From Campylobacter geochelonis (GTDB lineage: Bacteria; Campylobacterota; Campylobacteria; Campylobacterales; Campylobacteraceae), in the NCBI RefSeq assembly GCF_013201685.1, contig NZ_CP053844.1, positions 186,001 through 250,000 on the forward strand: a stretch of DNA of 64,000 bases, read 5' to 3'. A program made the position numbers and the translations under genes. The notes beneath the pieces are model-generated. The model was given only the letters and a program-made list of their open reading frames with translations, ran no database searches and had not been told where the DNA came from. Shown one piece after another: positions 1 through 10,503 of this stretch; the first letter of the stretch is position 1; each line of letters starts with the position of its first letter.

Positions 1-370
1 TAATTTATTTAGAATAAATTAAATAGTCTACAAAAGACAAATTTATAATCAAAATATATAAATTTAGCCTGTATTTAAACTATCAAAACAGCCTAAATAC
101 AACAAAATTTCTTAAATAAATTTAGAGTTAAATTTTACATTTATAATAGTTTTTAGAATTTAAAAATGCTATAAAAATACTAAAATTATAAAATCGCGTG
201 AGGTATTTTAATAAATTTAGTCAAATTAAAAAATAGAAAAGCTACAGCCAAAATATCAAATTTAAAAGTATAAAAATAAAAATATTAACGAGCTTTTAAG
301 CTGTGATATCGCTCTTAAAATTTAAAAGATACTTATAGAAATATTAAAAATAAATAGCTAAGTAAATTTG
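1..370. other. AT-rich stretch without a recognisable gene
   Basis: No reading frame of convincing length and no recognisable RNA gene is visible. The sequence is very AT-rich and stop-dense on both strands. It lies downstream of nifU, so it is probably intergenic DNA leading into a neighbouring gene beyond the left edge. Confidence 0.5.
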
Positions 371-400
371 ATAAAATCCTAGATTTTGCAACCTAGGATT
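371..400 (-). terminator. Probable terminator of nifS-nifU
   Basis: An 8-bp inverted repeat (AATCCTAG at 375-382 with CTAGGATT at 393-400) has a 10-nt loop. On the minus strand it is followed by a short T-rich run (TTTTAT). It lies just past the nifU stop codon, as expected for an intrinsic terminator. Confidence 0.5.
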
Positions 401-417
401 ATCAGAGATAATTTAAA

Positions 418-1410
418 TTATATAGGCATTACTCTTATGTTTTGGCTTAAATTTTCTTTTAAAACAGCCTCTATCGCAAAGAGCGTGCCACTAGCGCCAC
501 TTGCGCAACCACTACAAGCGCCAAGATATCTGATGTAGATGTCGATTTTCCCATCATCATCTTTTCTTATATCGATGATGTCAAGATTTCCGCCATCCAT
601 CGCAAGCATCGGGCGGATGTCTGTATCCATCAGCTGTTCGACTGCTTTAAACTGACCGATAGTATTTAACTCTTCAAAGCTCATATCAGCGCCCAAATCG
701 CTTGTTTTTGCATTTGCTATCGCAGTTAGTTTTTCGCGCTCCATCTCAGCTCTAGTTTCAGCTAAGATATCTACTAGATAATACTCTCTTTTTTCATGTC
801 CGCCAGGCTTAATGCAGCTTTTACAAAACGCACCGGCTTTTGTGTATTGAGTTATCTCTTCGACTGTTTTTAAGTCATTCAAGCGGATAACTTCTTTTAT
901 CGTTCCAAGGCTTACTCTTGCGCATTCGCACACGATAATCTCATCTTCAAAATGCTCTGGATCTATGCCTTTATACTGAGCTGCTGCAGCTTTTATAACA
1001 TCATATGCCATAACCGAGCAGTGCATTTTCTGTGGTGGGACAGCTGGAGTTTCGGGGTTGTCACGCATAGCTTTTTCAACATCGATATTTGTTATCTTAA
1101 CAGCTTCATCAACAGTTTTTCCGATACAAAGTTCAGCCATAGTATCGCTACTTGCGATTGCGGTGCCGCAACCAAAACTTCTAAATTTAGCATCTTTTAT
1201 AATGTCTGTTTTTTCATCTACAGCCCAATACAACCTAACAGCATCGCCACAACTCTCAGCGCCAAAGTCAGCTATGATAAGCTTACAGCCTTTTTCTTTT
1301 GCCTCTTCTTCGGTTATCTCGCCCATAAATTTTGGGTTGTTCATTCTATCTTGAACTTTTTGTGAATACTCATCCCAAATTGAGCCACCGATTAATGTAT
1401 TTTTTGCCAT
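418..1410 (-). CDS. nifU: NifU, Fe-S cluster assembly scaffold
   Basis: Modular NifU-type scaffold of 330 aa on which the NifS partner builds Fe-S clusters in the cytoplasm. Three parts are visible. An IscU-like N-terminal half carries conserved cysteines (SFGCGTAIA near residue 80 and MHCSVMAYD near 130). A central BFD-like [2Fe-2S] domain has CECARVS and FCKSCIKPGG (about residues 160-205). A C-terminal NifU domain has a CSGCASG motif near residue 300. The length is typical for the family. The gene starts 14 nt after the nifS stop, so the two form an operon. In Campylobacter and Helicobacter this NIF pair is the general housekeeping Fe-S system, and no nitrogenase gene is present here. Confidence 0.95.
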   Translation of the reverse strand: MAKNTLIGGSIWDEYSQKVQDRMNNPKFMGEITEEEAKEKGCKLIIADFGAESCGDAVRLYWAVDEKTDIIKDAKFRSFGCGTAIASSDTMAELCIGKTVDEAVKITNIDVEKAMRDNPETPAVPPQKMHCSVMAYDVIKAAAAQYKGIDPEHFEDEIIVCECARVSLGTIKEVIRLNDLKTVEEITQYTKAGAFCKSCIKPGGHEKREYYLVDILAETRAEMEREKLTAIANAKTSDLGADMSFEELNTIGQFKAVEQLMDTDIRPMLAMDGGNLDIIDIRKDDDGKIDIYIRYLGACSGCASGASGTLFAIEAVLKENLSQNIRVMPI

Positions 1411-1424
1411 TTTTTATCCTTTTT

Positions 1425-2621
<1,197 letters not shown>

Positions 2622-2721
2622 TTAGTTTTTCCTCTTTTTTAATTAGGATAATTTTTATCTCTTTTGGAATAATACATCAAATAAGTTAAATTTTAGCTTT
2701 AAAATTTCTTAACAACTAAAT

Positions 2722-3309
2722 TTAAAATCTCGAATCACGAGGCGAATTTATAAGCGAAAAAAACTCTTTTCTAGTCCTAGAATCCGATATAAAACTACCT
2801 CTTAAAGCCGAAGTTGTCGTGGTTGAGTTGATTTTTTCTACTCCTCTCATTTCCACACACATATGACGTGCTTGAAGCACAACGCCAACGCCTTTAGGCT
2901 TAATTACTTCTTGAATGGCTTGAGCGATTTGCTCAGTCATCTGCTCTTGAATTTGAAGACGACGAGCGAAGATATTTACCATACGAGGTATTTTAGAAAG
3001 CCCTACAACCTTGCCATTTGGGATATAAGCAACGTGCGCTCTACCGATGATGGGTAAAAGGTGATGTTCACAAAGGCTATAAAATTCTATATCTTTTATC
3101 AAAACCATCTCGTTGTTGCTACTTTCAAAAAGAGCATCATTTAGCACGATTTTTGGATCTTGAGAGTATCCGCTAGTCATAAACTCATACGCTTTAAAAA
3201 CACGATTTGGAGTCTTTAAAAGTCCTTCGCGGTTTGGGTCTTCGCCTAAAAGTTCAAGCATATTTTTAACTGATTTTTCAAAATTTTCTTGTTTTAAGTC
3301 TTTATCCAT
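2722..3309 (-). CDS. folE: GTP cyclohydrolase I
   Basis: FolE (195 aa) opens the GTP ring to give dihydroneopterin triphosphate, the first step of folate synthesis and also the precursor for queuosine through QueD. Zn and active-site motifs are visible: [12 protein letters not shown] (about residues 85-96), a GLSKIPR stretch and [11 protein letters not shown] near residue 150. The length is normal. It stands alone, about 100 bp upstream of nifS on the same strand and divergent from tig. It may be linked functionally to queE/queD at 48-50 kb, since all three serve the same pterin-derived pathway. Confidence 0.95.
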   Translation of the reverse strand: MDKDLKQENFEKSVKNMLELLGEDPNREGLLKTPNRVFKAYEFMTSGYSQDPKIVLNDALFESSNNEMVLIKDIEFYSLCEHHLLPIIGRAHVAYIPNGKVVGLSKIPRMVNIFARRLQIQEQMTEQIAQAIQEVIKPKGVGVVLQARHMCVEMRGVEKINSTTTTSALRGSFISDSRTRKEFFSLINSPRDSRF

Positions 3310-3408
3310 ATTTATTTCCTATTAAGTTTTAACTTGACATTTTACACTAAATTCTCTTTTAAGGTTATAAATTTTTTAAATTTATATGAAAAATAAGGTA
3401 AATTTTGG

Positions 3409-3414
3409 TATATT
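3409..3414 (+). promoter_or_regulatory. Putative -10 of the tig operon
   Basis: TATATT (overlapping TATTAT) lies about 35 nt before the tig start in an AT-rich stretch, matching the sigma-70 -10 style of Campylobacter, which often lacks a clear -35. Assignment is by position and sequence only. Confidence 0.4.
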
Positions 3415-3449
3415 ATCAGACAATTTTTCAAAAAATGTAAAGGAATATA

Positions 3450-4760
3450 ATGGAAGTTACTTCAAAACTTGTAAATTCAGCTAATGCGATCGCAGAAGCA
3501 AAGATTGATGCAAAAAGCATAGAAGAAAGAGTAAATAAATTAGCGCAAAAAGCTGCAAAGCAGGTTAAGGTTGATGGTTTTAGACAGGGTAAAGTTCCTG
3601 TAGCTGTAGTTTTAAAAAGATATGGAAAAGAGCTTGAGGGCGATGCAAAACAAGAGCTTTTTAAAGAGGCAATTGATAAAGCGCTAAATGAGTTAGGCAA
3701 AAAACCAGATGAGCTTTTAGGAGATCCAGGTTTTTCTAAATTTGAAGAGAACGAGAACGGAATCGATGCCGAGCTAGAGCTATCTTTTAAACCTACAATC
3801 GATGTTAGCGGATATGAAGAAGCCATTAGCGAGTATGCAACTCCAAGAGTTACGAAAAAAGAGATTGAAGCTAAGATTGAAGAATTCTTAACTATGATAG
3901 CTCCGCTTGAAAAGATAGAAAAAGATGTTTTAGAAAAAGGTGATTTTGCCAAATTTGACTTTGAGGGCTTTGTTGATGGTGTTGCCTTTGAAGGTGGCAA
4001 AGCAGAAGGTTTTGTGCTAGAAATCGGCTCAAATCAATTTATCCCAGGCTTTGAAGATGGAATGGTTGGCTTAAAAGTTGGCGAGGAAAAAGATATAAAT
4101 GTTAAATTCCCAGCAGAGTATCAAGCACCAAATTTAGCTGGAAAAGACGCTATTTTTAAAGTCAAACTTCATGAAATTCAAGGCAAAGTCGTAGCAAAAG
4201 AGCTAGATGATGAAACTATTAAAAAGATGATGCCAGGCGAAGAAGATGCAAGCAAAGAAAAACTTGAAGAGAGATTAAAAACTCAAATCAGAGAAGATAA
4301 ATTCCAAAAACTACTAAACGAAGAGTTAAAACCTAAATTTGTAGATGCAGTAGTCGAAAAGATAAATTTTGACCTTCCAAAGTCAATTGTAGAGCAAGAG
4401 ATAGACTTTCAGTTTAGAAACGCATGGAATGGTTTTAGTGCCGAAGATATGGCTAAATTTAGAGAAGACAAAGATGCGCTAACAGCTAAAAGAGAGAGCT
4501 ATAGAGCCGATGCTGAGAAAAGCGTAAAATTAACATTTATCGTTGATGAGTTAGCAAAGGTTAGAAATGTTGTAGTAAGCGATCAAGAGGTTGTTCAAGC
4601 GATTTACTTTGAAGCTTATAGATATGGCGTAGATCCAAAAGCTCATCTTGAAGACTATAGAAACAGAGGCGTTTTACCAGCTGTTAAAATGGCGCTTATA
4701 GAAGAGAAGCTATTTAACGATTTATTTAGCAAAAATAAAAAAGAAGAAAAAGGCGAGTAA
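3450..4760 (+). CDS. tig: Trigger factor (ribosome-associated chaperone)
   Basis: Trigger factor of 436 aa, a peptidyl-prolyl isomerase and chaperone that binds the ribosome near the peptide exit. The ribosome-binding signature is visible as GFRQGKVP (about residues 43-50). An FKBP-type domain lies at about residues 160-240 ([21 protein letters not shown]). A long helical C-terminal domain follows. A clear AAAGGA site precedes the ATG. Its stop overlaps the clpP start by one base. The tig-clpP-def order places three proteins that act on nascent or damaged chains in one transcript. Confidence 0.97.
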   Translation: MEVTSKLVNSANAIAEAKIDAKSIEERVNKLAQKAAKQVKVDGFRQGKVPVAVVLKRYGKELEGDAKQELFKEAIDKALNELGKKPDELLGDPGFSKFEENENGIDAELELSFKPTIDVSGYEEAISEYATPRVTKKEIEAKIEEFLTMIAPLEKIEKDVLEKGDFAKFDFEGFVDGVAFEGGKAEGFVLEIGSNQFIPGFEDGMVGLKVGEEKDINVKFPAEYQAPNLAGKDAIFKVKLHEIQGKVVAKELDDETIKKMMPGEEDASKEKLEERLKTQIREDKFQKLLNEELKPKFVDAVVEKINFDLPKSIVEQEIDFQFRNAWNGFSAEDMAKFREDKDALTAKRESYRADAEKSVKLTFIVDELAKVRNVVVSDQEVVQAIYFEAYRYGVDPKAHLEDYRNRGVLPAVKMALIEEKLFNDLFSKNKKEEKGE

Positions 4761-5350
4761 TGAGCTTTTACATACCCTATGTGGTTGAAAAATCTAGTCG
4801 GGGCGAGAGAAGTTATGATATCTACTCTCGTCTTTTAAAAGATCGCATTATCATGTTAAGTGGCGAGATAAATGATGATGTGGCAAGCGCGATTGTGGCG
4901 CAACTTCTGTTTTTAGAAGCAGAAGATCCAGATAAAGATATCTATCTTTATATAAACAGCCCAGGTGGCGTGGTAACGAGTGGATTTAGCATTTATGATA
5001 CGATGAATTATATAAAACCAGATGTTAGCACGATTTGTATCGGACAAGCTGCTTCTATGGGTGCGTTTTTACTAAGTTGTGGTGAAAAAGGCAAAAGATA
5101 TGCTTTGCCAAATGCTAGGATTATGATACACCAACCACTTGGCGGAGCGCAAGGTCAAGCAACTGAGATAGAAATTCAAGCAAAAGAAATTTTGCGTATC
5201 AAAGAGTCTTTGAATAAAATTTTAGCTAAAAACACTGGTCAAAAAGTAGCAAAAATAGAAAAAGACACAGATAGAGACTTTTTTATGAGTGCCGATGAAG
5301 CGATGAAATACGGACTTATCGACAAAGTTTTAGAAAAGAGCTTTAAGTAA
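4760..5350 (+). CDS. clpP: ClpP protease subunit
   Basis: ATP-dependent Clp protease proteolytic subunit, 196 aa. The catalytic serine sits in [11 protein letters not shown] (about residue 97) and the histidine in [10 protein letters not shown] (about residue 122). An aspartate lies in the C-terminal part of the fold. ClpP forms the barrel fed by ClpA/ClpX ATPases, which are not in this window. The start overlaps the tig stop by one base (TAATG arrangement), and the def start likewise overlaps its stop, implying translational coupling. Confidence 0.97.
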   Translation: MSFYIPYVVEKSSRGERSYDIYSRLLKDRIIMLSGEINDDVASAIVAQLLFLEAEDPDKDIYLYINSPGGVVTSGFSIYDTMNYIKPDVSTICIGQAASMGAFLLSCGEKGKRYALPNARIMIHQPLGGAQGQATEIEIQAKEILRIKESLNKILAKNTGQKVAKIEKDTDRDFFMSADEAMKYGLIDKVLEKSFK

Positions 5351-5862
5351 TGGTCTTAGAAGTTTTAACATATCCAAACAAGAAGCTTTTTGAAACTTCA
5401 AAAGAAGTTGTGGAATTTAATAAAGAGCTTCATAGCTTTTTAGATGATATGTATGAGACAATGATAGCTAAAAAGGGTATCGGACTAGCCGCCATTCAAG
5501 TTGGTAAGCCAGTTCGAGCTCTTATAATAAATTTAGTAAATGATGAAGAAGTTCAAGATAAAGCCGACTTGCTTGAGATAATAAATCCTAAAATAACGCA
5601 CAAAGATGGCGAGATAATCTATCAAGAAGGTTGCTTGTCTGTGCCTGAGTTTTACGAAGATGTAACAAGAGCAAAAGATATCAAACTAGAGTATCAAGAT
5701 CGCTTTGGCGAAGCTAAAACGCTTGATGCTAGCGAGCTTTTAGCAGTTTGTATCCAGCACGAGATGGATCATTTAAACGGACATCTTTTCATAGAGAAAA
5801 TCGGCTATAGCAAACGCAAAAAATTCGACAAAGAGTATAAAAAAATAAAAAGAAAAATTTAA
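5350..5862 (+). CDS. def: Peptide deformylase
   Basis: Removes the formyl group from the N-terminal methionine of new proteins. The 170-aa sequence has all three deformylase motifs: [10 protein letters not shown] (about residue 42), EGCLSVP (about residue 96) and QHEMDHLNG (about residue 137), which supply the metal ligands Cys and two His and the catalytic Glu. The length is typical. It overlaps clpP and comM by one base on either side, so it belongs to the tig-clpP-def-comM operon. Confidence 0.97.
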   Translation: MVLEVLTYPNKKLFETSKEVVEFNKELHSFLDDMYETMIAKKGIGLAAIQVGKPVRALIINLVNDEEVQDKADLLEIINPKITHKDGEIIYQEGCLSVPEFYEDVTRAKDIKLEYQDRFGEAKTLDASELLAVCIQHEMDHLNGHLFIEKIGYSKRKKFDKEYKKIKRKI

Positions 5863-7376
5863 TGAAGTCCTTAAACTGCGCCACTTTTACCGATGTTTTA
5901 AGAGTTGTGAGAGTGGAGTCGATTTTCATGAGAGGACTTCCTGGATTTAGTATAGTTGGACTTGCAAACACAACTATAAAAGAGAGTGAGAGTCGCGTAA
6001 AAGCGGCTCTTTTATCTTTAAATTTTAGCTTTCCACCACAAAAAATAGTTATAAATCTCTCGCCATCAGACTTGCCAAAAAGCGGAAGTCATTTTGATTT
6101 ATCAATCGCTTTGTTAATCGCACTTCAAAAGCACGAATTTGATGAGAGTTTTTACGTATTTGCCGAGCTTGGACTTAATGGCGAGGCAAAAAGCACAAAT
6201 TCGCTTTTTTCAATTTTGCTTTTTTTAAGCAACAAAGTTAAAAAAGCAAAAGTATTAGTGCCAAAAGATATCGCGTTAAAAGCGGCGATGATACCAAATT
6301 TTGAAGTTTATGCGATATCAAGTTTAGATGAAGCGATACGATTTTTTATAGATGAGGAATTTGCAAAAACTTGTTTAGTAAATGCAACTCATCCGCTTTT
6401 TGAAAAGACTATCGAAATAGGCGGTAAAAACTATGTTCCAAATTTTAACTTCGAACTTGATTTTAGCGATATAAAAGGTCAAGAAAGAGCCAAAAGAGCG
6501 TGTTTGATCGCAGCTTGTGGAATGCATAATATCATCTTTGAAGGAAGCCCAGGATGTGGCAAAAGTATGTGTGCTAAAAGGCTTCGCTACATTTTGCCAC
6601 CACAAAGCGAGTCTGAAGTCATGCTAGCGGCTGCTTATGAGTCCTTAAATAACAAAAATGTCGATTTTAGCGCACTGCGTGCATTTCGTAGTCCACATCA
6701 CACTTCAACAAGAAGTTCGATTTTTGGTGGCGGTTCGCACACGGCTCGTATCGGAGAGGTAGCACTAGCAAATGGCGGTGAGCTGTTTTTTGATGAGTTT
6801 CCGCACTTTGGTAAGCAAATTTTAGAAAGCCTTAGAGAGCCACTAGAAGATAACAAAATTCTTATCTCAAGGGTAAATTCAAAAACAGAGTATGAGACTA
6901 AATTTATATTTGTAGCTGCACTTAATCCTTGTCCGTGTGGAAATCTTTTTAGTAAAAATGGTAACTGCATATGCTCGCAAGTTCAGATAAATAGATACAA
7001 AAGTGCCATTTCTTTGCCTCTTCTTGATAGGATTGATATCTATGTGGCGATGGATGAGGTAAGACAAGATGACAAAAGCACGCTTTGTAGCAAAGATATG
7101 TATAATGATGTTTTAAGAGTTTTTACAACTCAAAAAGAGCGAGGACAAAGCGAGCTAAATGGCAAGCTAGAGGGCTCTGAGATTGAACGAATTTGTGTTT
7201 TAAGCGTGCAAGCAAAAGATGTGTTAAATCAAGCTATATCGCGTTTTAACCTCTCGCAACGAGGGATAAATAAAACGCTAAAAGTTGCTCGAACTATCGC
7301 TGATTTGGCTAACTCAGAAATGATAGAAAAAGCTCATATTTTAGAAAGTCTTAGTTTTAGAGTAAGAAGCGAGTAG
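5862..7376 (+). CDS. comM: YifB/ComM family Mg-chelatase-like AAA+ ATPase
   Basis: 504 aa. The N-terminal ChlI-like domain (about residues 1-160) is followed by an AAA+ module with Walker A GSPGCGKS (about residue 227) and Walker B-like GGELFFDEF (about residue 305), then a C-terminal Mg-chelatase-type domain. A four-cysteine stretch CPCGN...CICS (about residues 355-370) is typical of the family. Homologues (ComM) act as helicases promoting branch migration during natural transformation in other bacteria, so a role in recombination of incoming DNA is inferred. Last gene of the tig operon. Confidence 0.88.
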   Translation: MKSLNCATFTDVLRVVRVESIFMRGLPGFSIVGLANTTIKESESRVKAALLSLNFSFPPQKIVINLSPSDLPKSGSHFDLSIALLIALQKHEFDESFYVFAELGLNGEAKSTNSLFSILLFLSNKVKKAKVLVPKDIALKAAMIPNFEVYAISSLDEAIRFFIDEEFAKTCLVNATHPLFEKTIEIGGKNYVPNFNFELDFSDIKGQERAKRACLIAACGMHNIIFEGSPGCGKSMCAKRLRYILPPQSESEVMLAAAYESLNNKNVDFSALRAFRSPHHTSTRSSIFGGGSHTARIGEVALANGGELFFDEFPHFGKQILESLREPLEDNKILISRVNSKTEYETKFIFVAALNPCPCGNLFSKNGNCICSQVQINRYKSAISLPLLDRIDIYVAMDEVRQDDKSTLCSKDMYNDVLRVFTTQKERGQSELNGKLEGSEIERICVLSVQAKDVLNQAISRFNLSQRGINKTLKVARTIADLANSEMIEKAHILESLSFRVRSE

Positions 7377-7427
7377 AAGATTAAGCTAAATTAGCAAGAT
7401 TGCAAAATGCGGTAAAATGGAGTAAAA

Positions 7428-8825
7428 ATGCGTAATTTATATTTAAACACCAACGAACTAGATAAAAGATGTAGCGATGAGTTTGGGCTAAGTGAAGCTA
7501 TTTTGATGGAAAATGCAGCCAGTGCAATCGAACTTGAGGTTAGAAAACTAACAAAAGGCGTGCGTGTGTTAGCGGTTTGTGGTAGTGGAAACAACGGCGC
7601 TGACGCAATTTGTGCGCTTAGAAAGTTAGCTGGAGACTATGAGTGTTATGCTTTGTTAGTTAGTAAAACACAAGGCGTGATGAGTAAATATCAATTAAGT
7701 GTGGCTAAAAAAGTTGGCGTAAATTTGATAGAAGATTTTGATGGTGATTTGGATAAATTAGGCGAGTTTGAGTGCATTATAGATGGCATTTTTGGAAGTG
7801 GGCTAAAACGGCAGATGAGTGATGAAATTTGTGCGTTGATAGATATGCTAAATGCTAAAAACGCTCTTAAAATCGCAGTTGATATCCCAAGCGGGATAAA
7901 CCAGTTTGGTCAAATAAATCAAAATGCTTTTAAAGCTGATACTACACTTACGATGGGTGGGCTAAAACTAGGGCTTTTTTTAGATGAAGCAAAGGATTTT
8001 GTAGGCAAGATAAAGGTTGCGAATTTAGGTGTTAGTAGAGATAAATTTGAGAGAGGAAGCGATGTTAAACTTCTTGAAAAAAGCGATTTAAAACTACCAT
8101 TTAGAAATAAAGCTAACACTAACAAAGGAGAGTTTGGACATACTTTTGTTATGGTTGGAGATATGAGTGGAGCAGCGCAGATAGCAGGACTTAGTGCCAG
8201 TGCGATAGGTTCGGGACTTGTTAGTTTGGTTAGTGATAAAGAAATTGCAAATTTAAGTCCGATCTTAATGTATAAAAGCTCTTTAAACAGTGCTAAAGTC
8301 GTAATCGCTGGATGTGGGCTAGGCGATAAAAAGCTAAATTTAGATGAACTAACAGATAAAATTTGTGTTATAGATGCGGATTTGTGCTATAAAAAAGAGG
8401 TTATAAAACTGCTCGCAAATAACGAAAATTTAGTTATCACACCGCACCCAAAAGAGTTTGCAAGTTTGCTAAATTTAACTAACATAGAAAATGTTAGTGT
8501 TAGTGATGTGCAAAAAAACCGCTTTGAGCTAGCCAAAATTTGGAGTCAGAAATTTAAAAATGTTCTTGTTTTAAAAGGTGCAAACACCATCATCGCACAA
8601 AATGGCAAGCTATATGTTATGAGCGAAGGCTCGCCAACTTTAGCAAAAGGTGGAAGTGGAGATGTGTTAGCTGGAGTTATCGCTGGGCTTTTAGCTCAAG
8701 GGTATAGCCCGCTTGAAGCTGCTATTAGCGGTACTTTGGCTCATGGTTTTGCTGGAGCTAAATTTAGTAAAAACTCATATGCACTAACGCCGTTTGATTT
8801 GATAGAGGAGATAAAATGTCTATAA
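7428..8825 (+). CDS. nnr: Bifunctional NAD(P)H-hydrate epimerase / ADP-dependent dehydratase
   Basis: Repairs hydrated NAD(P)H. The 465-aa protein is the full fusion. An N-terminal YjeF_N epimerase domain (CGSGNNGADA near residue 50, IDGIFGSGL near 120) is joined to a C-terminal ribokinase-like dehydratase (KGEFGHTFVMVG near residue 232, SPTLAKGGSGDVLAG near 405). An ATG lies behind a GGAGT site. Its end overlaps purN by 10 bp, suggesting an nnr-purN-alkD-like operon. Confidence 0.93.
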   Translation: MRNLYLNTNELDKRCSDEFGLSEAILMENAASAIELEVRKLTKGVRVLAVCGSGNNGADAICALRKLAGDYECYALLVSKTQGVMSKYQLSVAKKVGVNLIEDFDGDLDKLGEFECIIDGIFGSGLKRQMSDEICALIDMLNAKNALKIAVDIPSGINQFGQINQNAFKADTTLTMGGLKLGLFLDEAKDFVGKIKVANLGVSRDKFERGSDVKLLEKSDLKLPFRNKANTNKGEFGHTFVMVGDMSGAAQIAGLSASAIGSGLVSLVSDKEIANLSPILMYKSSLNSAKVVIAGCGLGDKKLNLDELTDKICVIDADLCYKKEVIKLLANNENLVITPHPKEFASLLNLTNIENVSVSDVQKNRFELAKIWSQKFKNVLVLKGANTIIAQNGKLYVMSEGSPTLAKGGSGDVLAGVIAGLLAQGYSPLEAAISGTLAHGFAGAKFSKNSYALTPFDLIEEIKCL

Positions 8826-9391
8826 AAAAATTTGCAATTTTGTTTAGTGGAAGTGGCTCAAACCTTGAAGCTATACTTCAAAAAGTTCATGGTAAAACTT
8901 TTGCTAACACAAAACTTGAATGCGTGCTAACAGTTTGTAACAAAAAAGATGCTTTTGGCATACAAAGGGCTCGTAAATTTGGGCTTGAAACTGTTATAAT
9001 CGATAACAAAAATTTTACTAACAGAGAAGAATTTGACGCTGTTTTGGTTAGTGAGATTAAAAAATATGATGTTGATTTAGTAGTTCTGGCTGGATTTATG
9101 AGAATTTTAACTCCAGTTTTTACTCAAGAGATTGGGGCGATTAACCTGCATCCATCGATTTTGCCGCTTTTTAAAGGAGCTCATGCGATAGAAGAGAGTT
9201 TTAACAGCGATATGCAAGTTGGTGGCGTGAGTGTTCACTGGGTCAGTGCTGAGCTAGATGGTGGTAAAATTATTGCTCAACGCACATTTGAGCGAAGTAA
9301 AAATATGAGTTTTGAAGCGTGGGAAGATAAAATTCACGCTATAGAACATGAACTTTTACCAGAAACTGTGATAAATTTACTAACCAAATAA
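8816..9391 (+). CDS. purN: Phosphoribosylglycinamide formyltransferase
   Basis: PurN (191 aa) transfers a formyl group from 10-formyl-THF to GAR, the third step of purine synthesis. FSGSGSNLEAIL at the N-terminus and the INLHPSILPLFKG motif with catalytic Asn and His (about residues 110-122) are present. The start overlaps the nnr gene by 10 bp and the next gene begins 1 nt after its stop. The purine gene purF is far away at 61.8 kb, so the pathway genes are scattered. Confidence 0.95.
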   Translation: MSIKKFAILFSGSGSNLEAILQKVHGKTFANTKLECVLTVCNKKDAFGIQRARKFGLETVIIDNKNFTNREEFDAVLVSEIKKYDVDLVVLAGFMRILTPVFTQEIGAINLHPSILPLFKGAHAIEESFNSDMQVGGVSVHWVSAELDGGKIIAQRTFERSKNMSFEAWEDKIHAIEHELLPETVINLLTK

Positions 9392-9392
9392 A

Positions 9393-10085
9393 ATGGAAAA
9401 TTTAACCAACGAAATAGTATCAACATTGCATTCATTTTCTGAAGAAAACTATCAGAAATTTAGTCAAAATCTTATACCAAATGCTAGCTGCTTAGGCGTT
9501 AGAACGCCTATTCTTAGGACTTTGGCACGCGAGTTTGTTAAAAACAGCTTAGATGAGATAGAAAAATTCGCACACACTTTTAAACCGCAATTTCATGAAG
9601 AGGCTGTATTTTTAGGATTTGTTATAAATTTGGCTAAATTTGAGCTAGAAAAGAAGCTAAATTTAAGCGAGGAATTTGTGCGTAGTATTTCAAACTGGGC
9701 GATTTGCGATTGTTTTGCGGTAAAAGTTAAATCTGATTTTAAAATTTGGCTTAACTTTTGCGAGCAGTTTGCTAACTCAAAACACGAGTTTGAAGCGAGA
9801 TATTACTACGTAATGTTTTTAAAAAATTTTATAAATAAAGAGAATTTGCCTAAATTTTTTGATACGATTATGGCAAATAAAAACGAGGCGTATTATGTTA
9901 AAATGGCGATTGCATGGGCGCTTTGTGAGTGTTTTATAAAAGAGCGAGATTTAACTTATAGTTTTTTAACATCGCGTTTAAACGAGCCATTTATCCTTAA
10001 AAAATCTATTCAAAAAATTTGTGAAAGCTACCGAGTTAGCCAAGAAGACAAACTAGAGCTAAAGGGTTTGAAAAAGCAAATTTAA
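9393..10085 (+). CDS. AlkD-like DNA alkylation repair protein
   Basis: 230 aa with the pattern of AlkD-type HEAT-repeat DNA glycosylases: GVRTPILRTLAREF near residue 35, then helical repeats including SISNWAICDCFAVK (about residue 98) and KMAIAWALCECF (about residue 168). The family excises alkylated bases such as 3-methyladenine. Assignment is from overall pattern and length, and the exact substrate is not shown. The gene follows purN by one base and ends the operon just before the accessory element at 10.2 kb. Confidence 0.82.
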   Translation: MENLTNEIVSTLHSFSEENYQKFSQNLIPNASCLGVRTPILRTLAREFVKNSLDEIEKFAHTFKPQFHEEAVFLGFVINLAKFELEKKLNLSEEFVRSISNWAICDCFAVKVKSDFKIWLNFCEQFANSKHEFEARYYYVMFLKNFINKENLPKFFDTIMANKNEAYYVKMAIAWALCECFIKERDLTYSFLTSRLNEPFILKKSIQKICESYRVSQEDKLELKGLKKQI

Positions 10086-10323
10086 ACACAACAAATGGTG
10101 AAAAATAAAATAAATTTACTATATTTGGCACTTTTAAATTTCGTTTGGTTGGCGGTTGCGCTTTAAAATCTAAAATTACTTTAATTGTTATGGTAAAAGT
10201 AAGTATTGAAAAATAGTAGATATAATTTAGATATAAAAAATTTATATCATATTAAAATAGCAAGCGAATTAATAGGTAAAGAAAGCTATAATACTAATAT
10301 TAAAAAAATAGAAGGAGATACTA

Positions 10324-10500
10324 ATGAAACAAACAGACGACATACCGATGCACGACGACTTGACTCCAGAGATGTGGGAAGAAGAGGAGAAATCCGTTCA
10401 GCTATTCATTCCAACTCCAAGCTTTATCAAGCACTGGAAAGAAAAGCAGATGAAATTAATGAAAGATACTCAAGACAAGAACGAGGAAAACAAAGAGTAA
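10324..10500 (+). CDS. Small out-of-frame ORF, copy 1 (58 aa)
   Basis: Starts with ATG preceded by GGAG at a 7-nt spacing, in a frame different from the long ORF that also crosses it. The product is acidic and lysine-rich (PEMWEEEEKSVQLFIPTPSF then IKHWKEKQMKLMKDTQ). The last 44 residues are identical in the second copy at 11982-12152. The N-terminal part differs between copies more than the long frame does, which argues that selection acted mainly on the long frame. Expression is possible but unproven. Confidence 0.3.
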   Translation: MKQTDDIPMHDDLTPEMWEEEEKSVQLFIPTPSFIKHWKEKQMKLMKDTQDKNEENKE

Positions 10501-10503
10501 CTA
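10377..10503 (+). repeat. Direct repeat, copy 1 (127 bp, identical to copy 2)
   Basis: Base-for-base identical to 12029-12155, offset 1652 bp, by reading both stretches. Weaker homology extends upstream to about 10204 (matching about 11860), where only the encoded protein is conserved. Two mismatches separate the perfect block from another short match (GAGTCTGAGA). Confidence 0.93.

Noticed and set aside
3428-4000. Long minus-strand frame opposite tig
   Set aside because: Low-complexity Ser/Phe-rich product antisense to a clear trigger factor gene; arises from the codon composition of tig.
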